Origin: DATARH01 sp036008175
Lineage (GTDB): Bacteria > Pseudomonadota > Alphaproteobacteria > ATCC43930 > CGMCC-115725
Direction: 5' to 3'
Length of the DNA: 15,939 nucleotides
NCBI GenBank assembly: GCA_036008175.1
Contig: DASYOB010000058.1
Coordinates: forward strand, 1-15,939
Part shown: positions 1 to 5,466 of the stretch, one piece after another
How the letters are laid out: the number at the start of each line of letters is the position of its first letter
How positions within the stretch are numbered: the first letter of the stretch is position 1
Translations under genes and position numbers: made by a program
The notes under the pieces: model-generated
What the model saw: only the letters and a program-made list of their open reading frames with translations
What the model was told of the DNA's origin: nothing
The model's database searches: none

Positions 1-2
1 TC

Positions 3-935
3 GTCATCCGCCGCGTGCCGAAGATCGATTTCATGCGCTGGCACCTCTACGGCTTCGCGTTCTCGATCCTGTTGGGTGGGGTGTCGATCGGCCTGTTCGC
101 GACGATCGGGCTCAATTACGGCATCGACTTCAAGGGCGGCACGCTGATCGAGGCCAAGACCCAGGGGCCGGCCGACCTCGCCGGAATGCGCGCCAAGCTC
201 GACGCGCTGCACATCGGCGACGCCTCGCTGCAAGGCTTTGGCAGCGCCGACGAGGTGCTGATCCGGCTGCCCGAACAGCCGGGCGGCGATGCCGGTCAGA
301 TGAAGGCGGTCGAGCTTGCGCGGCAAGCGCTCGGTTCGGACATCGACTACCGCCGCGTCGAGGTCGTCGGACCGAGCGTCGGCGCCGAGCTGATCCGCGC
401 CGGCGCGCTCGCCACCGGGCTCGCGCTGCTCGCGATCCTTGTCTACATCTGGTTTCGCTTCGAATGGCAGTTCGGAGTCGGCGCGACGATTTCGACGATC
501 CACGATGTCGTGACGACGGTCGGACTGTTTGCGATCTTCCAGCTCGAATTCAACCTGACGACGCTCGCCGCGATCCTGACCATCGCCGGCTATTCGATCA
601 ACGACACCGTGGTGATCTACGACCGGGTGCGCGAGTCGATGCGCAAGTACCGCACGATGCCACTGCGCGACCTGATCAACCTTGCGCTCAACGAGACGCT
701 GTCGCGCACGATCTTGACCGTCAGCACCGTCGCGCTGGCCGTGCTGGCATTGTTGTTCTTCGGCGGCGAGGTGCTGCGCGGCTTCAGCATCGCGATGCTG
801 TGGGGCATCGTGATCGGCACCTATTCCTCGCTCTTCATCGCGGCTCCGATCCTCTACTACGTGCAGCCGAACCGCCGCGCCATCGCCCGCACCGAGGAAC
901 CGGCGGCCGCCCGGGCCGAACGGGTCTCCCGCTAG
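3..935 (+). CDS. secF: Protein translocase subunit SecF (5' end cut off by window)
   Basis: SecF is the inner-membrane partner of SecD in the SecDF complex, which uses the proton gradient to help pull preproteins through SecYEG. The reading frame is open to the window edge (Val-Ile-Arg-Arg-Val-Pro precede the first possible GTG at 15), so the true start lies just upstream and only a few residues are probably missing. Visible features are a first membrane segment (about residues 15-35), the family motif GIDFKGG, a periplasmic loop of about 80 residues, and a block of five hydrophobic segments carrying the conserved INDTVVIYDRVRE stretch. About 310 residues are present, close to the usual SecF length. 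The C-terminal tail is short and Arg-rich, as expected on the cytoplasmic side. secD would be expected just upstream but is outside the window. Identification is secure. Confidence 0.96.
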   Translation, partial: VIRRVPKIDFMRWHLYGFAFSILLGGVSIGLFATIGLNYGIDFKGGTLIEAKTQGPADLAGMRAKLDALHIGDASLQGFGSADEVLIRLPEQPGGDAGQMKAVELARQALGSDIDYRRVEVVGPSVGAELIRAGALATGLALLAILVYIWFRFEWQFGVGATISTIHDVVTTVGLFAIFQLEFNLTTLAAILTIAGYSINDTVVIYDRVRESMRKYRTMPLRDLINLALNETLSRTILTVSTVALAVLALLFFGGEVLRGFSIAMLWGIVIGTYSSLFIAAPILYYVQPNRRAIARTEEPAAARAERVSR

Positions 936-944
936 GGTCGGCAA

Positions 945-1310
945 GTGGAGCTGACCCCGCTCATTCCGCCTGGGCGTCAGGTCATCGAGCGCTATGCGGC
1001 GAGCGGCTTCCGCGTCAGCGGCGCGATTTATGCCGGACCGGTGCTGGTGTTTCCCGACGTGACGCTGATCTGGGCGGAGGCGGCGTTGACGGCAGAGAGC
1101 CTTGCGCCGGTCGTCGAGCATGGCGAGGTCGAGCTGTTGCTGCTCGGCCTCGGCCGCCGCATGGGGCTGGTCGCGTCCGATCTGCGCGCCGCGCTCAAGG
1201 CAAGCGGCATTGTCATCGAGGCGATGGACACCGGCGCCGCCTGCCGGACCTTTAATGTGCTGCTCGGGGAGGAACGTCGCGTCGCCGCGGCGCTGTTGCC
1301 GCCGGTATAA
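945..1310 (+). CDS. Mth938-like domain protein (DUF498 family)
   Basis: A 121-residue protein starting with GTG nine bases after the secF stop, so almost certainly in the same transcript. The sequence (FRVSGAIYAGPVLVFPD near residue 25, then a LLLGLGRRMGL segment, then an EAMDTGAACRTFNVL segment near the C-terminus) matches the small Mth938/DUF498 alpha/beta fold, known from structural genomics but without an established enzymatic activity in bacteria. Distant relatives include human NDUFAF3, a mitochondrial complex I assembly factor, and SecF-adjacent copies are common in alphaproteobacteria. No signal peptide or membrane segment is visible, so it should be cytoplasmic or peripherally membrane-associated. 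The family call is confident; its role here is unknown. Confidence 0.85.
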   Translation: MELTPLIPPGRQVIERYAASGFRVSGAIYAGPVLVFPDVTLIWAEAALTAESLAPVVEHGEVELLLLGLGRRMGLVASDLRAALKASGIVIEAMDTGAACRTFNVLLGEERRVAAALLPPV

Positions 1311-1315
1311 CGGGG

Positions 1316-1333
1316 TTGGCACGCCCTTTGCCT
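1316..1333 (+). promoter_or_regulatory. Predicted sigma-54 (-24/-12) promoter
   Basis: TTGGCACGCCCTTTGCCT reproduces the RpoN consensus (TTGGCACG-N4-TTGC) with the GG (1318-1319) and GC (1330-1331) dinucleotides exactly 10 bases apart. It lies between the Mth938-like stop (1310) and the small-protein start (1366), so a transcript would begin near 1342-1344 and leave a leader of about 22 bases with an AGGAG at 1350-1354. No upstream activator site was identified. The match is seen in the sequence; function is inferred. Confidence 0.6.
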
Positions 1334-1365
1334 GGATGGAGGGGTAACCAGGAGCCTCCCCGAGA

Positions 1366-1602
1366 ATGGCGCCCAGAGACGACAACACCGGAATTGCGGC
1401 TTTTGGCGTCGGCCATAATGGCGGGCCGCCGCTCGATCCGGGCGCCGGCTGGCGGCATTTCTGCTGGAAGAAGGCGCATGGACGGGCATGGAAGACGCCC
1501 CCGCGCGAGGTCGCGCTGGCGCGGCTGGCCCGCGCCGAGGCGCTCGGCATCAGCTATCGCGAATACACCTCGGCTCTGCTCGATAGGGGCATCCACCTGT
1601 AG
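1366..1602 (+). CDS. Conserved small protein with GHNGGPPLD motif
   Basis: A 78-residue protein of unknown function. It begins with a short polar stretch leading into VGHNGGPPLDPG (about residues 14-26), then a Trp/His/Lys-rich segment (WRHFCWKKAHGRAWKTPP) and a helical C-terminus with a repeated Arg-Ala-Glu pattern ending in SYREYTSALLDRGIHL. The same arrangement recurs in many small uncharacterised alphaproteobacterial proteins, sometimes in prophages, so the frame is very likely real. There is no signal peptide or membrane segment, and the basic central part might bind nucleic acid (inference only). ATG at 1366 has AGGAG eleven bases upstream and sits about 33 bases after a sigma-54-type promoter, suggesting expression under nitrogen, stress or similar RpoN control. 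Confidence 0.75.
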   Translation: MAPRDDNTGIAAFGVGHNGGPPLDPGAGWRHFCWKKAHGRAWKTPPREVALARLARAEALGISYREYTSALLDRGIHL

Positions 1603-1695
1603 CGAACCGGCGCGCGTCTGTGATCGGCAGCATCGTTGCGTCACACCAGCTCCACCGGTGATGATTGGAGTGTTGCAGCCGGCCGGGGGCACGCA

Positions 1696-3255
1696 ATGAA
1701 TGGCGAACTGAGCCGACGTTCGTTTATCGCCAGGACGGGCGCGGCGCTTGCCGCGACGATGCTTCCGAACAGCGCCACATCGGCGCGCGACGACCCAAGC
1801 GGCCTGGCGTACCGCGGCGCCGCCGATCTGGCCGACATGCTTACAAAACGGCAAGTCTCCGCCCGCGAGTTGCTCGATGCCGTCATTTCCCGGATCGAGG
1901 CGCTCGACGCAAAGATCAACGCCGTCGTCGTGCGCGATTTCGACCGGGCGCGATCTGCCGCCGATGCCGCCGACGCAGCGCTGGCCAAAGGCGAACGTCG
2001 GCCGCTGCTCGGCCTGCCGATGACGGTTAAGGAGCAGTTCAACGTCGCCGGAATGCCGACCTGCTGGGGCTATCCGAAATTCAAGGATTGGAAGCCGGAA
2101 GCCGACGCTCTCGTAGTGCAGCGGCTCAAGGCGGCCGGCGCGGTTATTCTCGGCAAGACCAATGTACCGAGAGGGCTCAGCGACTGGCAGAGCTTCAACG
2201 AGGTCTATGGCACGACCGACAACCCGTGGGATCTCTCGCGCACCCCCGGCGGCTCGTCCGGCGGTTCGGCGGCGGCGCTCGCAGCCGGTTTCGTGCCGCT
2301 GGAGCTCGGCTCCGACATCGGCGGCTCACTGCGGGCGCCGGCACATTTCTGCGGCGTCTACGCGCATAAGCCGAGCCTCGACCTAGTGCCGCAGCGCGGA
2401 TCGGGATATCCTGAAACGCCCGCCATCCCAGTTCGCGGCGATATGTCGGTGATCGGCCCGATGGCCCGCCGCGCCGCCGATCTCGCGCTCGAACTCGACG
2501 TCATCGCCGGCCCGGACGAGATGTGGGAAGGCATCGGCTACAAGCTGGTGCTGCCGCCGCCACGGCATGACAAGCTCGCCGATTACCGGGTGCTGGTCAT
2601 CGACAAGCACCCGCTGTGCCCGACCGCCGACAGCGTCCGCGGCGCCCTCGACGCGCTCGCCGACCGCCTCGTAAAGGCCGGCTGTACCGTCGGCCGCGAG
2701 AACGCCAAGATGCCCGACCTCGCCCGCACCACCCGCAATTACGCCGAGCTGCTGCTGGCGTTTTTCAGCGCCGACCTGTCGCCGGACGAGCGGGCGCGAT
2801 ACGAGGCCGAGGCGCAAGTGCTGTCGCCGGAGGACCAGGGCCTGCATGCCTACGGTTTGCGTGGGCTGACAGTCGGCCACCCGGAATGGCTGCGCGCGAG
2901 CCGGGTCCGCAGCGGCTTGCTGGCGCGCTGGCAGGCCTTGTTCAAGGACATCGATGTCGTGCTTTGCCCGCCGATGCCGACCCCGGCCTTTCCGCAAGAC
3001 CAGTCGAAGCCGCGGGAGAAGCGCCAGATCGACATCGACGGCAAGAAGCTGCCCTATGACGACCAGATCGCCTGGGCCGGCATCGCCACCCTGACAGGGC
3101 TGCCGGCGACGGTCGCGCCGATCGGACATAGCGAAAGCGGCCTGCCGATCGGGGTGCAGATTATCGGCGGCTTCCTCGAAGATCACACAACGATAGCCTT
3201 CGCCGGACTGATCGAGCGGGAGTTCGGTGGCTTCACCCCACCGCCCGCGTTTTGA
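1696..3255 (+). CDS. Tat-exported amidase signature enzyme
   Basis: Amidase-signature hydrolase, 519 residues from ATG 1696. The frame extends upstream to a TTG at 1636, but 1696 is chosen because it places a twin-arginine signal (SRRSFIA, residues 6-12, followed by an Ala-rich hydrophobic stretch and a likely cleavage site near ATSA) at the N-terminus. The full Ser-cisSer-Lys triad is visible: Lys112 in TVKEQF, Ser187 in GGSSGGS and nucleophile Ser211 in DIGGSLRAP, with the same spacing (75 and 24) as in fatty acid amide hydrolase. The C-terminal GLPIGVQIIGG segment is typical of the family. Substrate cannot be told from sequence; relatives hydrolyse acyl amides, nitrile-derived amides or ureas. 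The signal implies folded export to the periplasm. It probably forms its own transcription unit or follows the upstream small gene. Confidence 0.92.
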   Translation: MNGELSRRSFIARTGAALAATMLPNSATSARDDPSGLAYRGAADLADMLTKRQVSARELLDAVISRIEALDAKINAVVVRDFDRARSAADAADAALAKGERRPLLGLPMTVKEQFNVAGMPTCWGYPKFKDWKPEADALVVQRLKAAGAVILGKTNVPRGLSDWQSFNEVYGTTDNPWDLSRTPGGSSGGSAAALAAGFVPLELGSDIGGSLRAPAHFCGVYAHKPSLDLVPQRGSGYPETPAIPVRGDMSVIGPMARRAADLALELDVIAGPDEMWEGIGYKLVLPPPRHDKLADYRVLVIDKHPLCPTADSVRGALDALADRLVKAGCTVGRENAKMPDLARTTRNYAELLLAFFSADLSPDERARYEAEAQVLSPEDQGLHAYGLRGLTVGHPEWLRASRVRSGLLARWQALFKDIDVVLCPPMPTPAFPQDQSKPREKRQIDIDGKKLPYDDQIAWAGIATLTGLPATVAPIGHSESGLPIGVQIIGGFLEDHTTIAFAGLIEREFGGFTPPPAF

Positions 3256-3289
3256 TGCGCCTCACCGACACAAATTGCGAAAATAGGTA

Positions 3290-3318
3290 TTGACAAATCC
3301 GGATCGATCTGTTACGAG
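3290..3318 (+). promoter_or_regulatory. Possible sigma-70-type promoter pointing toward the 3' end of thyX
   Basis: A perfect TTGACA (3290-3295) is followed 17 bases later by a poor -10 candidate (TACGAG, 3313-3318). Any transcript would start just before the palindrome at 3330 and run antisense into thyX, since no sense gene follows. The -35 match is exact but the -10 is weak, so this may be fortuitous. Confidence 0.25.
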
Positions 3319-3329
3319 TATGCCAACGT

Positions 3330-3351
3330 CGGAGCAATCCGGATTGCTCCG
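3330..3351. repeat. Perfect 22-bp palindrome between amidase and thyX
   Basis: The half-site CGGAGCAATCC is followed immediately by its exact reverse complement. It lies 75 bases after the amidase stop and 21 bases beyond the thyX stop on the other strand. A run of T is lacking on both sides, so it is not a textbook intrinsic terminator; it could be a bidirectional transcript-end hairpin or a dimeric protein-binding site. With no unpaired loop bases, an operator is as likely as an RNA hairpin. Confidence 0.6.
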
Positions 3352-3372
3352 GTGGTGTCGCCCCAATCGGTT

Positions 3373-4404
3373 TCAGGTTCGACCGAGCACCGCCATCAGC
3401 TCGCGCCATTCGCGCGGGCTGAGGCCGCTGGAGGCCTGGTCGACCGTTTCGCCGCCAATCTTCCGGCGGATTACGTCAAGCGCGGCTGCCGAGATTGTGG
3501 CAGCGTTCATCCGGTATTCGACAAAGGCGTCGTAGGTAAGTGGCACCCAATGACGTAACGTTTCAAGCATCACCTCCGCATATGCTCTGATCTCATATTG
3601 AGCGTGAGGATCAGCACGTAACGAAAGGAAATGTATTAAATTGTGTAAGTTGGTCTTCCAATACCATTGTGTATATATGTTAGTAGGCAATACCATTCTT
3701 GCCAACTCACGAGCTAGACCATGCCGATTTTCATCTAAAATCTTGCCACTCGCGTCCTCGTTAAGCAATTTAGTATATGTCAGGTAATCTCGTTCTGCTT
3801 CTTTTTTTATTATGTCCAACACCTGCCTCGCTTCACCTGGCGGAAGGACTTCCTCCCGTCCTTGTCTATTGCTTTTCGATTGCGCCGCAAGGTCGCGAAG
3901 CTGAGATTGTTCTGCTTGTGGAAAAAGGTCAGGTTGCCCCTGCGCTGCGGCTTGCTCAATCGTTCTTTCACGACGTCGTGTCTCCAGATATTCAAAATCT
4001 GGAATGTAGAACTCCTTGTCGAGGATCGAATACCGCGCCGAATACTCGTTTACGTTGGCGGTGCGGTGCCGGATCCACTGCCGGGCGACAAAGATCGGCA
4101 ACTTGACGTGGTATTTTATTTCGCACATCTCGAACGGGGTCGTATGCCGGTGCCGCATCAGATAATTGATAAGCCCGCGATCCTCGCTGACGCGCCTGGT
4201 GCCGCGCCCGTAGGAGACGCGCGCCGCCTGCACGATCGCGCCGTCATCGCCCATATAGTCGATGACCCGCACAAACCCGTGGTCCAGGACCGGCAGCGGC
4301 TCATACAGAATCCTTTCTAGCTCCGGTACTGTGGCACGCCGGGTCTCGTGCTTCGCTTCGCGCGCCTGAGCGACTTCCACTTGTTGTTCCCGGGTCAGCG
4401 GCAT
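3373..4404 (-). CDS. thyX: Flavin-dependent thymidylate synthase ThyX
   Basis: ThyX makes dTMP from dUMP using methylene-tetrahydrofolate, FAD and NADPH. The family motif RHR-X7-S is present (Arg112-His113-Arg114 to Ser122, within the segment RHRTANVNEYSARYS), as are a conserved N-terminal LDHGFVRVIDYMGDD block and the C-terminal region YTQWYWKTNLHNLIHFL. The ATG at 4404 is chosen over an in-frame GTG at 4410 because AGGAG (4414-4410) lies five bases upstream of it and overlaps the GTG. The protein is 343 residues, long for the family, with a Gln/Arg-rich insertion near residues 135-185. Base composition is odd: the segment 3541-4020 is about 45 % GC, falling to about 40 % at 3601-3780, while the rest of the window is well above 60 %. 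It is divergent from the tmRNA gene. Confidence 0.96.
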   Translation of the reverse strand: MPLTREQQVEVAQAREAKHETRRATVPELERILYEPLPVLDHGFVRVIDYMGDDGAIVQAARVSYGRGTRRVSEDRGLINYLMRHRHTTPFEMCEIKYHVKLPIFVARQWIRHRTANVNEYSARYSILDKEFYIPDFEYLETRRRERTIEQAAAQGQPDLFPQAEQSQLRDLAAQSKSNRQGREEVLPPGEARQVLDIIKKEAERDYLTYTKLLNEDASGKILDENRHGLARELARMVLPTNIYTQWYWKTNLHNLIHFLSLRADPHAQYEIRAYAEVMLETLRHWVPLTYDAFVEYRMNAATISAAALDVIRRKIGGETVDQASSGLSPREWRELMAVLGRT

Positions 4405-4418
4405 AAGCACTCCTAGAC

Positions 4419-4437
4419 CGCCGACGATACGTCGGCG
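4419..4437. repeat. Short inverted repeat upstream of thyX
   Basis: CGCCGACG, three loop bases and CGTCGGCG form an 8-bp perfect inverted repeat. It is flanked by two direct copies of CCTAGAC (4412-4418 and 4440-4446). On the thyX strand it would form a stem-loop five bases 5' of the Shine-Dalgarno. It could equally be an operator in the thyX/tmRNA divergent region. Only the symmetry is directly supported. Confidence 0.4.
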
Positions 4438-4471
4438 CGCCTAGACTAGCGCCTCAGCCGTAGGGGCGCGA

Positions 4472-4500
4472 TTGCCTTCGTGCCTCTGGGACCCTATATC
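4472..4500 (+). promoter_or_regulatory. Candidate promoter of the tmRNA precursor
   Basis: TTGCCT (4472-4477) and TATATC (4495-4500) are separated by 17 bases, each matching sigma-70 consensus at four of six positions. Initiation would fall near 4507, immediately before the GNRA-capped hairpin that opens the acceptor RNA. The conserved precursor may begin earlier than this, in which case the elements lie within the RNA. Tentative. Confidence 0.3.
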
Positions 4501-4503
4501 TTA

Positions 4504-4830
4504 CCGCGTCGGGTAACCGACTATGGCGATAAACGGCTTACGGAATAAGCGTTGCGGACCCGGGGGCAGTACCCGGCGCCTCCACCAATTCCCGCCGGCC
4601 TCGCGAGTGCGAATCGGCCGGCAACCTGCGGGGGCGAACTAGGCTCGACGCGCGTAGTAAAGGTAGGAACCGTCGCCCGGCATGATACCACCGTTATCGG
4701 GTCATAACTTGATTGCGAACGATAACTTCGCAACTGAGGCTCTTGCCGCCTAACCCTTCGCGGGGTGAAGCTTAGCAAGTAACTCGCGGTTCGAGGGGCA
4801 CCGGGCAACAGAAGCCCCTCACTTAATACG
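4504..4830 (+). ncRNA. ssrA: Circularly permuted two-piece tmRNA (alphaproteobacterial ssrA)
   Basis: tmRNA rescues stalled ribosomes and appends a degradation tag. Here the usual 3' half comes first: a hairpin GTCGG-GTAA-CCGAC (4508-4521), a T-arm (CCGGG ... CCCGG) and the acceptor strand CGCCTCC-ACCA ending at 4587. A 42-base spacer (4588-4629), containing a 7-bp GCCGGCC/GGCCGGC hairpin (4594-4600/4616-4622), follows and would be removed. The usual 5' half starts at 4630 with GGGGGCG, which pairs over all seven positions with CGCCTCC and gives the G3-U70 wobble that alanyl-tRNA synthetase reads. It continues with the GGCTCGACG motif, the tag frame and a GAGGGGC/GCCCCTC stem (4793-4799/4814-4820). 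GTCGCC (4672-4677) can pair with GGCGAT (4525-4530) to hold the two pieces together. The outer 5' and 3' ends are estimates. Confidence 0.93.
4715..4753 (+). other. tmRNA tag-coding frame (ANDNFATEALAA)
   Basis: From the resume codon GCG (4715) the frame reads ANDNFATEALAA and ends in TAA (4751-4753). With the alanine carried on tmRNA itself, the added peptide is AANDNFATEALAA. The start matches the Caulobacter tag (AANDNFAEEFAVAA), while the end (LAA) matches the ClpX-recognised end of the E. coli tag. It is not a conventional gene, having neither start codon nor ribosome site. Confidence 0.92.
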
Positions 4831-4862
4831 CCCGCGGGGGTTGCCGCGGTCGGGCAGGGGCA

Positions 4863-5345
4863 ATGGCGCAGGATCTGTTCCAATACGACAAGATGGTCGA
4901 GCGCGCGCTGCGCGGCGTTGTCCGCGACGCGTTGCAGCGGGCGGCCAAAGAGGGACTGCGCGGCGCCCATCATTTCTATGTCGGCTTCGCCACCGAGCTG
5001 CCTGGGGTCACCATCCCCGATTACCTGCGCGAGAAATACCAGGGCGAGATGACCATCGTGCTGCAGCATCAGTTCTGGGACCTTGAAGTCGGGGAGGAAT
5101 CGTTTTCGGTCACGCTGAGCTTCCAAAAGCAGCTCGAGCGTCTGACGGTCCCATTCGAGGCGATCCGCAGCTTTGCCGACCCGTCGGTGAATTTCGCGCT
5201 CGAATTTGCCGGTCCGCCGGTCGAGCCCGAGACGGCAAAGCTGCCCGCCGCCGTGCCAACCCAGGCCATGCCACAGCAGCAGACCGAGCCCGACGAGAAG
5301 CCGGCGGGCGAAGTCGTCTCCCTCGATCGCTTCCGCAAGCGCTGA
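4863..5345 (+). CDS. sspB: SspB-alpha family ClpXP adaptor
   Basis: A 160-residue protein of the alphaproteobacterial SspB type, an adaptor that holds ssrA-tagged peptides and delivers them to the ClpXP protease. Residues 1-115 match the folded substrate-binding domain (YDKMVERALRGVVRDAL helix, then the HHFYVGFATELPGV strands and MTIVLQHQFWDLEV). Residues 117-150 are Pro/Glu/Gln-rich and probably a flexible linker. The tail EVVSLDRFRKR is conserved-looking and is the likely ClpX-docking peptide (inference from the known architecture of SspB). ATG 4863 lies about 30 bases after the estimated tmRNA end, with only a G-rich stretch as ribosome site, so co-transcription with the tmRNA precursor is possible. 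The gene sits directly beside the RNA whose product it recognises. Confidence 0.92.
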   Translation: MAQDLFQYDKMVERALRGVVRDALQRAAKEGLRGAHHFYVGFATELPGVTIPDYLREKYQGEMTIVLQHQFWDLEVGEESFSVTLSFQKQLERLTVPFEAIRSFADPSVNFALEFAGPPVEPETAKLPAAVPTQAMPQQQTEPDEKPAGEVVSLDRFRKR

Positions 5346-5466
5346 CCTTCCGGCCTCCTCGCGCGGGAACGACTATTGGGATTTTTACCGCGCGCGCGAA
5401 CTCTGCTCGCTTGACGCCGGTCGCGAAAGGAAGATGCTGCGCGCCGCATCCGTTGGGAGCAGGGGC

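Noticed and set aside
3777..4320. Plus-strand frames of 109 and 152 codons within thyX
   Set aside because: Antisense shadows of thyX; the minus strand encodes the RHR-X7-S motif across this segment.
4830..4856. GCCCG ... CGGGC hairpin as tmRNA terminator
   Set aside because: A stem can be drawn but there is no T-run and it overlaps the sspB ribosome site, so neither a terminator nor a switch can be claimed.
4521..5126. 201-codon minus-strand frame
   Set aside because: Runs across the tmRNA gene and sspB; the RNA structure and the SspB motifs explain the same bases better.
5206..5466. N-terminal extension of the fumarase frame
   Set aside because: Overlaps the end of sspB and is Arg/Ser/Pro-rich; homology to FumA begins just after ATG 5467.
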